Shown one piece after another: positions 18,445-27,095 of a stretch of 64,000 nucleotides of DNA. Under the pieces are notes generated by a model. It ran no database searches. It saw only the letters and a program-made list of their open reading frames with translations, and was not told the origin of the DNA. Location of the stretch: the NCBI RefSeq assembly GCF_000427405.1, contig NZ_KE386491.1:851001-915000 (forward strand), given 5' to 3'. The position numbers and the translations under genes were made by a program. This DNA comes from Flectobacillus major DSM 103 (GTDB taxonomy: Bacteria; Bacteroidota; Bacteroidia; Cytophagales; Spirosomataceae). Position 1 is the stretch's first letter; each line of letters opens with the position of its first letter.

Positions 18445-19686
18445 ATGAAATTTCTTCGACAAATTTTTGAAAGTCTTCGTTTTGCCCTTCAAGCTTTACG
18501 AACCAATTTACTCCGAACAACCCTTTCTTTATTGGGCGTAACAGTAGGGATTTTTTCTATTGTAGCGGTTTTTACGGTCGTAGATTCTATGAATATGAAT
18601 ATCAAAAGCCAGATTGATGCTTTTGGTAAAGGAGTGGTATATGTAGGCAAGTGGCCATGGATTATGAGTAATTCGTACCCTTGGTGGAAATACATCAATC
18701 GTCCTAATATGAAATATTCCGAATTTCAGTATTTGCAAGATAACCTTGAAAATGCTCAGGCAGTATCTATTATTGACGGTCGTCAAACTACCTTGAAAAA
18801 TGGTAACAACAGTATGGAAACCCGCTTGATAGGCGTAAGCTATGATTATAACCAGATTTCGGATGTACCTGTAGAAGATGGCCGTTATTTTATGCCAAGC
18901 GAAACCGATAATTCGGCTTTTTCGGTAATTCTAGGAGCAAAAGTAAAAGAGGCTTTATTTCCTAACAGAGCCGAGATAGTAGGCGAAGTAATAAAAATCA
19001 ATGGTATAAAGTTTAAAGTAATTGGTACAATGAAGCTCAAAGGCGAAGACCTACTCAGTTTGGGGGGCTCGCCCGACGACCGTGCCTATATTCCTTATAC
19101 AACTTATGCCAGTTTGTTTCAGCGAGACGAACCTGAGCCAGATGTTGCTGTAAAAGCATTTGACTGGGATAATGGGCAGGAGGCTCTCGAAGGTGAAGTA
19201 ACAGGGCTAATGCGTGGGCGTAGAGGCTTGAAGCCAACCCAAGACGATAACTTTTCGATTAACCGCCTCGATGGAGCTGTTAAGTTTTTTGACTCTATTT
19301 TTGCCCAAATGAATGTAGGAGGCTTTTTTATTGCTCTATTCTCGTTGTTGGTAGGGGGCTTTGGTATTGCCAATATCATGTTTGTTTCGGTAAAAGAGCG
19401 TACCAATATTATCGGCATCCAAAAATCGCTAGGAGCTAAAAACTACTTTATTTTGTTTCAGTTTTTGTTTGAGTCGGTTTTGTTGAGTTTGATTGGTGGC
19501 TTAGTAGGTATTGGAATAGTCTGGCTGATTGCCCAAATACCAATGGGCTCATTGACTTTGGTGCTTACCTTCAAAAATATCTTTTGGGGCCTATTTACAT
19601 CCACTATTATTGGGATTCTTTCTGGAATTATTCCAGCGTGGTCGGCGGCTCGTATGGACCCCGTTATTGCCATTCGTTCAAAATAG
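18445..19686 (+). CDS. MacB/FtsX-type ABC transporter permease
   Basis: A 413-aa permease with the MacB layout. TM1 is at residues 21-47 (RTTLSLLGVTVGIFSIVAVFTVV). A large periplasmic MacB_PCD domain follows (about 50-270). Three C-terminal TM segments (about 290-310, 335-360 and 370-400) end in the conserved GIIPAWSAARMDPVIAIR. These proteins extrude lipoproteins, peptides or small molecules, or act in mechanotransmission. No ATPase gene is adjacent, so the partner LolD/MacB-type ATPase must be encoded elsewhere. Confidence 0.9.
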   Translation: MKFLRQIFESLRFALQALRTNLLRTTLSLLGVTVGIFSIVAVFTVVDSMNMNIKSQIDAFGKGVVYVGKWPWIMSNSYPWWKYINRPNMKYSEFQYLQDNLENAQAVSIIDGRQTTLKNGNNSMETRLIGVSYDYNQISDVPVEDGRYFMPSETDNSAFSVILGAKVKEALFPNRAEIVGEVIKINGIKFKVIGTMKLKGEDLLSLGGSPDDRAYIPYTTYASLFQRDEPEPDVAVKAFDWDNGQEALEGEVTGLMRGRRGLKPTQDDNFSINRLDGAVKFFDSIFAQMNVGGFFIALFSLLVGGFGIANIMFVSVKERTNIIGIQKSLGAKNYFILFQFLFESVLLSLIGGLVGIGIVWLIAQIPMGSLTLVLTFKNIFWGLFTSTIIGILSGIIPAWSAARMDPVIAIRSK

Positions 19687-19780
19687 GATAAGATACAAGA
19701 GACTGAATTTGTAAACGTTCATAAAGTTTTGCAAATTTGATTGTTCCAAAGTACTTAATAATCCTAAAATATATAACACT

Positions 19781-20200
19781 ATGGCCTTTAACGAACATAT
19801 AAGCTCTGCAAAACAAGCAACCTATGCTTTTTTTAGAAAACTATTTATTACAATCATTGTATTAATTATACTAGCCGTGGTGGGTTCTTTTGCCCTTACC
19901 AAGGTTGCCTATTCAGAAGGCGAAAGAGCTGGGGTTGTCTCAAAATTCTCGAAAAGAGGTGTAATATTCAAAACTTTTGAGGGCGAACTCAATGTGGGGG
20001 CTCAGGGGCAGGTAGGCAATATGGTAAATAATATGTGGTCGTTTACTGTAAATGACAACGACCAAAAAGTTGTACAAGCTCTGGAAACTGCCATGTTAAC
20101 AGGCAAAAGGGTAAGATTGCATTACGAACAGCGATATATGAAGTTTTCGTGGATGGGTGAAACCGAATATTTTGTAACACGTATAGACTTTGCACCTTAG
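19781..20200 (+). CDS. Small membrane-anchored protein, Bacteroidota-conserved, function unknown
   Basis: A 139-aa protein with one N-terminal membrane segment (about 22-44, FITIIVLIILAVVGSFALT). A soluble, probably periplasmic domain follows, with YSEGERAGVVSKFSKRGVIFKTFEGEL and VRLHYEQRYMKFSWMGETEYFVT. From memory, proteins of this kind in Bacteroidota are sometimes labelled 6-phosphogluconate dehydrogenase. The length and the missing Rossmann motif make that label untenable. It follows the ABC permease gene by 94 bases and may belong with it. No function is assigned. Confidence 0.7.
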   Translation: MAFNEHISSAKQATYAFFRKLFITIIVLIILAVVGSFALTKVAYSEGERAGVVSKFSKRGVIFKTFEGELNVGAQGQVGNMVNNMWSFTVNDNDQKVVQALETAMLTGKRVRLHYEQRYMKFSWMGETEYFVTRIDFAP

Positions 20201-20289
20201 GTGAGGCAGAGTGTTTTTATAATAGAGGCCTTTTGTTTGTATTTATTGGAAAAAAGTACACAACTGTTAGGCATTTATTGATTATTAAT

Positions 20290-20331
20290 CAAACAAGGCG
20301 GTCGAAATTAGTTTTTCGACCGCCTTGTTTG
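20290..20331. terminator. Bidirectional terminator hairpin
   Basis: A perfect 18-bp stem (20290-20307 with 20314-20331, loop of 6) with GC-rich core GGCGGTCG lies between the convergent small membrane-protein gene and mdh. T-rich bases are built into both stem ends. It is well placed to stop transcription from both sides. Confidence 0.8.
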
Positions 20332-20380
20332 TTCTCAATATTGGGGATGACTTATGTTTGATGTATTTATCTAACAAAAA

Positions 20381-21319
20381 CTACAAACTCAATGTAGATA
20401 GTACATTGTTCATATTACGAACCGCATCGGCCGATTTGCTGAATAATGCTTGCTCTTCTTCGTTGAGGTTATAGTCAATGATTTTTTCCCATCCAGATTT
20501 ACCCAAAACCACAGGTACACCTAGGCAAATATCAGATTGGCCGTATTCACCTTCCAATAATACCGAGCAAGGGATAACACGTTTTTCGTCACGGATAATA
20601 GATTCTACTACAGCAGCAGAAGCCGCACCAGGAGCATACCATGCCGAAGTACCCAACAAGCCCGTCAAGGTAGCGCCACCTACCATTGTATCGGCAGCTA
20701 CTTTGTTGAGGGTATCGGTGTCGAGGTAATTAGCCACAGGCGTACCATTCCAAGTAGCAAGGCGTTTTAGAGGAATCATGGTAGTATCGCCGTGTCCACC
20801 AATCACAGTAGCATGAAGGTCGTTTGGCGAAACATTCATAGCCAATGACAAATAGCATTTGAAACGAGCCGAGTCCAAAGCACCACCCATACCAATAATA
20901 CGGTTTTTAGGCAAGCCCGACGCTTTCAATGCCAAATAAGTCATAGTATCCATAGGGTTAGATACAATAACAAAAATAGCGTCAGGAGAATATTGTAAGA
21001 TATTATCAACTACAGATTTAACGATTCCTGCATTAACCCCAATAAGCTCTTCACGAGTCATACCAGGTTTGCGAGGAAGCCCCGATGTAATTACAACAAC
21101 ATCCGAATTAGCCGTTTTAGCATAATCATTAGTTACGCCTGTTAAAGTAGTGTCCCAACCCAATAATGCGGCAGTTTGAAACATATCCAAAGCTTTACCT
21201 TCAGCAAAACCTTGTTTGATATCAAGTAATACTACTTCGTCTGCTAATTCTTTGCGAGCAATATTATCGGCGGTAGTAGCACCTACTGCACCTGCACCTA
21301 CGACAGTTATTTTAGACAT
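20381..21319 (-). CDS. mdh: Malate dehydrogenase
   Basis: A 312-aa NAD-dependent enzyme of the LDH-like malate dehydrogenase group (TCA cycle, malate to oxaloacetate). The N-terminal Rossmann motif is VVGAGAVGATTADNIA and an acidic residue ends strand 2 (LLDIKQG). The substrate loop LPRKPGMTREEL carries Arg residues, where an Arg rather than Gln at the specificity position favours malate. VSNPMDTMTYLA and catalytic VIGGHGDTTM are intact. Length is typical. It has its own promoter element upstream. Confidence 0.95.
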   Translation of the reverse strand: MSKITVVGAGAVGATTADNIARKELADEVVLLDIKQGFAEGKALDMFQTAALLGWDTTLTGVTNDYAKTANSDVVVITSGLPRKPGMTREELIGVNAGIVKSVVDNILQYSPDAIFVIVSNPMDTMTYLALKASGLPKNRIIGMGGALDSARFKCYLSLAMNVSPNDLHATVIGGHGDTTMIPLKRLATWNGTPVANYLDTDTLNKVAADTMVGGATLTGLLGTSAWYAPGAASAAVVESIIRDEKRVIPCSVLLEGEYGQSDICLGVPVVLGKSGWEKIIDYNLNEEEQALFSKSADAVRNMNNVLSTLSL

Positions 21320-21686
21320 GATGATATTGAATTAATTGTTTTGTAAAATTTTAATGATTCAATTAACACGACCTTCTCATAAATAGCCAAGGCATTGTTA
21401 ACTGCTCCAGAACTGTTTCTTATAGTACGATAAATCCTGAAAAGTTATTATTCAAGACTCATGCAAATGTAAAGCATTTAGCAATTCACAAAACATTAAA
21501 ATCTAAATTTATGAAAATTTTATATAGGAAATTTGCTAAATGGTATATTTGCAAAAAAATACCATGATGATATTTATCATGGCTAATACGGAAGTGTTTC
21601 TTCTATTCGTTGTCATTCCAAAATAATACTTGGATTGCCAATTTTTAAACCAAACGACACCAATATCATCCAAGTATTATAAAGCA
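21320..21686. other. Divergent intergenic region, 367 bases (mdh and YkvA genes)
   Basis: It contains the mdh promoter candidate. For the plus strand it holds TATATTTG (21544-21551, a -7-like element without a clear -33 box). A 7-bp hairpin CCATGAT/ATCATGG (21562-21582) would fall in the YkvA leader. No coding frame is supported. Confidence 0.45.
21464..21492 (-). promoter_or_regulatory. Probable mdh promoter (Bacteroidota type)
   Basis: On the minus strand TACATTTG (21464-21471) fits the -7 consensus TAnnTTTG. TTTG (21489-21492) lies 17 bases upstream as a -33 element. The predicted start leaves a leader of about 135 bases before the mdh ATG. The spacing is at the short end of the known range. 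Confidence 0.5.
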
Positions 21687-22136
21687 ATGACAAAAGAGGA
21701 TTTAGCAACAAGAGTACTAAAATCTGTGTTTTTTAGACAAGCCACCAAAAAAGCAGGTAAATATGCAGGAGGAGGGCTAGCCTTATTAGAATTACTCAGA
21801 GAGGTTTTGACAAAAGCCAAGGAGGTTTCTGCCAAAGAAAATAAAGGTGTTGGGCAATTACTTACCGACAAAATTACTACGCTAGTGCGTATGGTAAAAG
21901 CCTATGTATCGGGCAACTATCGCATAGTACCTTGGAATAGTATTCTCAAAATTGTGGCGGTGTTGATTTATTTTGTTTCGCCCATCGACCTAATTCCAGA
22001 TATATTGCCAGTAATAGGGCTGTCCGACGACCTGGCTCTTATTATGTGGTTGTTTCGCTCGCTCAAAGATGATTTAGAAAATTTTGAAGCATGGGAGAGA
22101 GGCGAGTTTATAGATTCATTGAAGGATATAAGCTAA
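21687..22136 (+). CDS. YkvA family protein (DUF1232)
   Basis: A 149-aa protein. The C-terminal half holds the DUF1232 core: WNSILKIVAVLIYFVSPIDLIPDILPVIGLSDD, where the S-P-x-D-x-x-P-D pattern and the following hydrophobic helix are diagnostic. The N-terminal half is basic and helical. It probably associates with the membrane; function unknown. The ATG at 21687 is chosen. The TTG at 21630 would add 19 residues of poor protein character. Confidence 0.82.
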   Translation: MTKEDLATRVLKSVFFRQATKKAGKYAGGGLALLELLREVLTKAKEVSAKENKGVGQLLTDKITTLVRMVKAYVSGNYRIVPWNSILKIVAVLIYFVSPIDLIPDILPVIGLSDDLALIMWLFRSLKDDLENFEAWERGEFIDSLKDIS

Positions 22137-22295
22137 AACTAACCACAAAAAGACGTATATTAGTACATACGTTTGAGTGACTGAAAAGTCTTTTTAAAAG
22201 GTCTTGTAGGGGTCGGTCAACAAAAAACCGAAAACGAACAGACCTAATTCGAAAATCATTAAGTATATTTACAGAAAATTAAACTCATTAAGGAA

Positions 22296-22499
22296 ATGGA
22301 ACTGACTTCAATCTTATTATTTTTGAACGGTTTAGGTGGCGGCGAATTGATGTTGATTGGCTTAGCTATTTTATTGTTTTTTGGTGGAAAAAAATTGCCT
22401 GAACTAATGAAAGGATTGGGTAAAGGAATCAAAGAATTTAAAGACGCTCAAAAAGACGTTCAAGAACAAATCACTAAAGGTTTGGACGATACAAAGTAG
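22296..22499 (+). CDS. tatA: Twin-arginine translocase subunit TatA/TatE
   Basis: A 67-aa protein with one N-terminal membrane helix ([23 protein letters not shown]). The conserved Phe-Gly before the Lys/Pro-rich hinge is present, and an amphipathic helix [13 protein letters not shown] and a charged tail follow. TatA forms the pore that carries folded proteins across the inner membrane. AAGGA six bases before the ATG is an unusually good ribosome site for this group. TatC and TatB-type partners are not in the window. Confidence 0.92.
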   Translation: MELTSILLFLNGLGGGELMLIGLAILLFFGGKKLPELMKGLGKGIKEFKDAQKDVQEQITKGLDDTK

Positions 22500-22745
22500 T
22501 TATTCAGTGGCGTGAAACATTGGGCTAGCTTACTGATAAACTAAATAATACGCTAAGTTGTATGATTTGACGTGTTGTTTGTTGATAATCAGAAGTATAG
22601 CTAATACAGTATCGTCAACAGCTGTTGCTTAATTGCTGTAATTAACTGCTATCTAACTATCAAAATTGCATAGTCGAGCTTGTTTTTCAATCTTGACTAT
22701 GCTCTTGTTTTTTATAGTCATTTCAATTATTATTTATCTGTTACC

Positions 22746-24170
22746 TTGAAGAACTATACAACACTGAAGGATATTCAAACTGACTTGTTTGCAGGTACTA
22801 TTACCTGTCGTCAGTTGGTAGAATATTACCTTAAAAATATTGAAGAAAAGAATGTTACGCTGAATGCTTTTTTAACGGTTTTTGACCAAGAAGCCCTTGC
22901 TAAAGCCGATGAAATAGACCAAAAAATTCAGCAAAATACAGCAGGAAAGCTGGCAGGAATGGTCATTGGTATTAAAGATTTACTTTGCTACAAAGACCAT
23001 CCGTCATCGGCAGGGAGCAAAATCTTATCAGGTTTTGAATCTCAGTTTTCAGCTACAGCAGTACAAAGGGTTGTTGATGCCGATGCCATTATTATTGGTA
23101 GCCAAAACTGTGATGAATTTGGGATGGGGTCTACCAACGAAAACTCGGCTTATGGGCCTTGCCTGAATGCTCTGGGCAACAATCGTGTGGCTGGAGGCTC
23201 GTCGGGAGGTTCGGCGGTGGCCGTACAAGCCGATATGTGTTTGGCTTCGTTAGGAACAGATACTGGTGGCTCGGTACGTATGCCAGCGGGTTTTTGTGGA
23301 TTGGTAGGTTTAAAACCAACTTATACAAGGGTATCACGCTGGGGGTTAATTGCTTATGCGTCTTCGTTCGATTGTATAGGCCCAATCACCAAGTCGGTAG
23401 ATGATGCCGCTGTATTGTTGGAAGTGATTGCAGGAAAAGACGAACAGGATAGTACCGTTTCAACTTTAGATGTACCAGCATATTCAAATTTTGAGCTATT
23501 AAAGGCGAATAAAAAACTCAAAATTGGGTATCTGAAAGAGGCCGTTGAAAGCGAAGGTTTACAGCCAGAAGTAAAGGCTGCAACATGGGCAAAATTAGAA
23601 ACTCTGAAAGCTCAAGGCCATACCGTCGAAGCGGTAGATTTTCCACTAATAAAATATTTTTTACCAACATACTATATTTTAACTACTGCCGAAGCGAGTT
23701 CTAATTTATCTCGTTTTGATGGTGTTAAATTTGGACATCGTAGTAATCAAGCCAACGACCTAATGACGATGTACAAAAAGTCAAGGGCAGAAGGATTTGG
23801 CAAAGAGGTACGCCGTCGTATTATGCTAGGTACATTTGTACTAAGTGCTAGTTATTATGACGCTTATTATACCAAAGCACAAAAGGTACGTCGTTTGATT
23901 AAGAATTATACCGACGAATTACTACAATCGTACGACTTTTTGGTATGTCCAACTACGCCAACAACTGCTTACAAAATCGGTGAAAAAACCGAAGACCCTA
24001 TCCAAATGTATTTAGGTGATTTGTTTACCGTGCAGGCCAATGTAGTAGGGTTGCCAGCCATATCTATTCCCAACGGACTCGACAACGAGGGAATGCCAAT
24101 TGGGTTTCAGGTAATGGCAGGAGCATTCCAAGAAGATGCCCTTCTTTCATTTGCCAAGAGCTTGGTATAG
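22746..24170 (+). CDS. gatA: Glutamyl/aspartyl-tRNA amidotransferase subunit A
   Basis: A 474-aa amidase-signature enzyme that releases ammonia from glutamine to convert misacylated Glu-tRNA(Gln) or Asp-tRNA(Asn). The catalytic Lys lies in GIKDLL. The cis-Ser and nucleophile Ser lie in AGGSSGGSA and GTDTGGSVRMPA. Length fits GatA. No ATG is available near the expected N-terminus. The TTG at 22746 gives KNYTTLKDIQTDLF, which matches the family start. A TTG at 22680 would add a hydrophobic, unconserved 22 residues. GatB and GatC are not adjacent, which is common in this phylum. Confidence 0.92.
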   Translation: MKNYTTLKDIQTDLFAGTITCRQLVEYYLKNIEEKNVTLNAFLTVFDQEALAKADEIDQKIQQNTAGKLAGMVIGIKDLLCYKDHPSSAGSKILSGFESQFSATAVQRVVDADAIIIGSQNCDEFGMGSTNENSAYGPCLNALGNNRVAGGSSGGSAVAVQADMCLASLGTDTGGSVRMPAGFCGLVGLKPTYTRVSRWGLIAYASSFDCIGPITKSVDDAAVLLEVIAGKDEQDSTVSTLDVPAYSNFELLKANKKLKIGYLKEAVESEGLQPEVKAATWAKLETLKAQGHTVEAVDFPLIKYFLPTYYILTTAEASSNLSRFDGVKFGHRSNQANDLMTMYKKSRAEGFGKEVRRRIMLGTFVLSASYYDAYYTKAQKVRRLIKNYTDELLQSYDFLVCPTTPTTAYKIGEKTEDPIQMYLGDLFTVQANVVGLPAISIPNGLDNEGMPIGFQVMAGAFQEDALLSFAKSLV

Positions 24171-24191
24171 TATAAAAAAACCTAATTGAAT

Positions 24192-24236
24192 AAAAGGTAT
24201 CCTTTACCTGCATGGGTAAAAGATACCTTTTTATTT
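24192..24236 (+). terminator. Rho-independent terminator of gatA
   Basis: An AAAAGGTATC.. stem (from 24192) pairs with GATACCTTTT (to 24232) with one mismatch and a short loop at TGCAT. TTTTTATTT follows. It lies 22 bases after the gatA stop. Confidence 0.75.
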
Positions 24237-24539
24237 GTACTTCAAATAATCCAAATTGACGTGGTCTTAAAATACGAATATACTTGATTAATAACCTATT
24301 GGGAACCCTAACAAAAGGCCTTATAATGCCCTTATAGATAGTTGAATACCCTACAGATACTCACAGATTTTTAGTGAAATAAAAGCGATAAATAATAGTA
24401 ATAGTAATTTTTCTTGTAATAATTCAATAGTTTACTTATCGTGTACAATAAAGTACTGGTTTCCTAAGTTAAAAATCAGTAACTTTGTTTATCGTGAAAA
24501 TACTATTTTATCAAAAAATTGATTATCAACAGAAATTAG
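24237..24539. other. Intergenic region, 303 bases, between gatA terminator and mltD-like gene
   Basis: AT-rich with no supported coding frame. The only element recognised is the -7-like TAACTTTG at 24480-24487. Confidence 0.45.
24480..24487 (+). promoter_or_regulatory. Possible -7 promoter element of the transglycosylase gene
   Basis: TAACTTTG fits TAnnTTTG and sits 53 bases before the ATG at 24540. The -33 region (CTGG near 24456-24459) is a poor match, so this rests on the -7 element alone. Confidence 0.4.
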
Positions 24540-26087
24540 ATGACATTAACTACATTCCGCTCCATTTTGGCAGGTTCTCTGTTGTTGGTTAGTGCCGCTA
24601 CCAATGCACAGATTTCGGCAGCACCCACACCCACCGAAAATCAAGGTGTAGTGGATACCAGTTCGGTAAAAATAGTTTTGCCTCAGCCAGCTACTCCAGT
24701 TGTTGTAGAACAAAATTGGTTGATAGACCCCAATATCGTTAAGCCAAGATTAGAGGCACTTCAGAAAGAAATTCCATTGACATACAATGCCGTAACACAT
24801 CAATTTGTAGAATACTTTGCATTTCGTAAGCCATCTTTTACCAAAACGATGCTTGAACGCAAAGATGTGTATTTTCCTTTGTATGAAAAATATTTAAAGA
24901 AATATGGCTTACCCGACGAACTGAAATATTTGTCACTTATTGAGTCGGGCTTAAATCCCCGAGCAATGTCTCGTGTAGGGGCAGGTGGTTTGTGGCAGTT
25001 TATGCCCAAAACAGCCAAAATAGATTTTGGTTTACGCATTGATGAATATGTCGACGAACGTTTTGATCCCGAAAGGGCTACCGAATCGGCTTGCCGTTAT
25101 ATGCGTCAGTTATATAATATTTTTGGAGATTGGCATTTGGTGTTGGCTGCTTATAACACAGGACCGGGCAATGTACGTCGGGCTATTCGCCGTTGTAATG
25201 GGGGGCAAACCTTTTGGGATATTTATAACTGCTTACCTCGCGAAACACGTGGTTATGTACCTCAGTACATCGGTATTTTGTATATGATGCACCATGCCGA
25301 ATCGCATGATATTGTAGCAGAAAACTATGAGCAAAGAATTGAACACGATACTATCCAAGTGAATAACTACTTAGATTTAGACAAGCTGGCATCGTTGAGT
25401 AATATTAGTTTAGAGAATATCCAAAAACTCAATCCTCATGTATTAACTCATATATTACCAGGGTTTACACGCAATTTTGCTTTGCGACTTCCCAAAGAGG
25501 AATTGGCGTATTTTCGAGCTAATCGTGCCATGATTATGGATTCGGCATCAAAATTGCCAACAGGTATTGTAGGAAGTTTACAACAAGATGTACTGGCCGA
25601 AACCAAAACGTCAACCTCCGAAGATTCAACACCTAATACCAAAACTATTGTGTTGGCATCTAACCGTACCAAACAAGAGTTGGTCGAAGATGATGTAGAG
25701 GATGTGGTTATCAACAAAAAACCCAAAAAGAGTAGCTATAAAGTTAAGAAAGGAGATAATCTCTTTAATATTGCCGATAAGTTTAATGTAGAAGTGTACG
25801 ACCTAAAGGTTTGGAACAAGCTCAAAAAATCGAATATTCAAGTAGGACAAACGTTGGTGATCTTCAAAGAAGTAGCCGTAACAAGCTCTGAAAAATACGC
25901 CAAGTCAAATCGTACTGAAAAAGAAGCAGTTCATAGTGGTAAAGTAAAATTCCATAAAGTAGAACAAGGTGATACCCTCTGGAATATTTCTCAACGATAC
26001 GGTGGTATTTCGGTAGAAAAGCTTAAAAAAATGAATGGTATAAAAGGAAATGTTGTAAAAGCTGGTATGAAAATCAGGGTTTCGTAA
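24540..26087 (+). CDS. MltD-like membrane-bound lytic transglycosylase with two LysM domains
   Basis: A 515-aa exported cell-wall enzyme that cleaves peptidoglycan glycan strands. It has a signal peptide (1-24). The SLT domain (about 105-215) has catalytic Glu in LSLIESGLNPRAMS, then GAGGLWQFMP and AAYNTGPGNVRRAI. Two C-terminal LysM domains start at YKVKKGDNLFNIADKF and HKVEQGDTLWNISQRY and bind peptidoglycan. Domain order matches MltD. A Thr/Ser-rich linker (about 345-385) separates the parts. It is probably periplasmic or outer-membrane associated, although no lipobox Cys is seen. Confidence 0.92.
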   Translation: MTLTTFRSILAGSLLLVSAATNAQISAAPTPTENQGVVDTSSVKIVLPQPATPVVVEQNWLIDPNIVKPRLEALQKEIPLTYNAVTHQFVEYFAFRKPSFTKTMLERKDVYFPLYEKYLKKYGLPDELKYLSLIESGLNPRAMSRVGAGGLWQFMPKTAKIDFGLRIDEYVDERFDPERATESACRYMRQLYNIFGDWHLVLAAYNTGPGNVRRAIRRCNGGQTFWDIYNCLPRETRGYVPQYIGILYMMHHAESHDIVAENYEQRIEHDTIQVNNYLDLDKLASLSNISLENIQKLNPHVLTHILPGFTRNFALRLPKEELAYFRANRAMIMDSASKLPTGIVGSLQQDVLAETKTSTSEDSTPNTKTIVLASNRTKQELVEDDVEDVVINKKPKKSSYKVKKGDNLFNIADKFNVEVYDLKVWNKLKKSNIQVGQTLVIFKEVAVTSSEKYAKSNRTEKEAVHSGKVKFHKVEQGDTLWNISQRYGGISVEKLKKMNGIKGNVVKAGMKIRVS

Positions 26088-26117
26088 TTATCTTTTTCCT
26101 ATTTGTTGATTTCGTAT

Positions 26118-26158
26118 AAAAGTCCGCATCTATGCCGTTTGGCTTATGCGGACTTTTT
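26118..26158 (+). terminator. Rho-independent terminator of the transglycosylase gene
   Basis: AAAAGTCCGCAT (26118-26129) pairs perfectly with ATGCGGACTTTT (26146-26157). The loop is 16 bases and itself holds a short GCC/GGC pair. A T-run follows at once. It lies 31 bases after the stop. Confidence 0.85.
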
Positions 26159-26255
26159 ATGTATTTTTGAAATTATCATTTCTCAAAACATAAAAAAGAG
26201 TATCTTTCTTGAAAAGTAAACGTTATAAGAAATAGCATAGAGCAACGATAGTGTT

Positions 26256-26263
26256 TACGTTTG
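26256..26263 (+). promoter_or_regulatory. Possible -7 promoter element of ruvA
   Basis: TACGTTTG fits TAnnTTTG and lies 37 bases before the ruvA ATG. A -33 TTG at standard spacing is not evident. Confidence 0.4.
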
Positions 26264-26299
26264 CCAATGATTAAACACATATAAATTTTAGCAGTAATT

Positions 26300-26893
26300 A
26301 TGATTGCCTATATCGATGGTAAATTGACTTATAAAGACCCCGCATACGTTGTAATAGATGTAAATGGGGTTGGATACGAATTAAAAATTTCTCTTCAAAC
26401 CTACGCCGCACTCCAAGATGGAGTAGAACGATGTAAACTATTTACCTATCTGAATATCCGTGAAGATGCCCATATTTTGTATGGCTTTAAAGAACCTGAC
26501 GAAAAATCCCTATTTCTTGATTTGATTAGTGTTTCGGGAATAGGGCCTAATACGGCTTTGATTATGTTGTCGTCGTTGTCGTCGGCCGAGATTCGTAACG
26601 CTTTGGTTTCGGAAGATGTAAAAACTATCCAGAGTATTAAAGGAATCGGTGCCAAAACAGCTCAACGGGCTATTATTGAGCTGAAAGATAAGCTCAAAAA
26701 AGAACAAATGTTGGCTGGCCCTCAAACCTCATTTTTACCTACTACAGGCTCAAAAGTGCGTAACGAAGCCTTGGCAGCCTTGGTTACTTTGGGTATTCCT
26801 AAAAATGTGGCAGAAAAGAGTATAGAGGCTATTGTGAAAAAAGAAGGCGATAACTTGACTGTAGAGCAACTCATCAAATTAGCCTTACGATAA
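26300..26893 (+). CDS. ruvA: Holliday junction branch migration protein RuvA
   Basis: A 197-aa DNA-binding subunit that holds Holliday junctions for RuvB-driven branch migration. Domain I is an OB fold (MIAYIDGKL, LFTYLNIREDAHILYGF). Domain II carries two helix-hairpin-helix motifs (ISVSGIGPNTAL and IKGIGAKTAQRAI). Domain III is the C-terminal helical part that contacts RuvB. Length is standard. ruvA immediately upstream of sprA is a conserved arrangement in Bacteroidota. Confidence 0.97.
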   Translation: MIAYIDGKLTYKDPAYVVIDVNGVGYELKISLQTYAALQDGVERCKLFTYLNIREDAHILYGFKEPDEKSLFLDLISVSGIGPNTALIMLSSLSSAEIRNALVSEDVKTIQSIKGIGAKTAQRAIIELKDKLKKEQMLAGPQTSFLPTTGSKVRNEALAALVTLGIPKNVAEKSIEAIVKKEGDNLTVEQLIKLALR

Positions 26894-27041
26894 TTGACTA
26901 GGTGTAAGTAATATGGCTGATTTTGAGACAAATTTGTAAGAAATTTGAGGCTGTCACTAACCGTAATTTTGAGCGTAGGGAAGGAATACTAAGTAGTAAA
27001 AAAAGCCAACCCTCAAAAAATATTAAAGAGTTTTGGTCGTT

Positions 27042-27056
27042 GTGGCATTGTGCCAC
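27042..27056. repeat. Short hairpin upstream of sprA
   Basis: GTGGCA-TTG-TGCCAC forms a perfect 6-bp stem with a 3-base loop, 40 bases before the sprA GTG. It could be an operator or a leader hairpin. It is short enough to arise by chance. Confidence 0.35.
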
Positions 27057-27095
27057 TTTGACATCACCTCTGTTTTGACTATTAAGCTGTAAACT

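Noticed and set aside
19781-20200. 6-phosphogluconate dehydrogenase, a label I recall for similar small proteins
   Set aside because: 139 aa with a membrane helix and no nucleotide-binding motif cannot be that enzyme.
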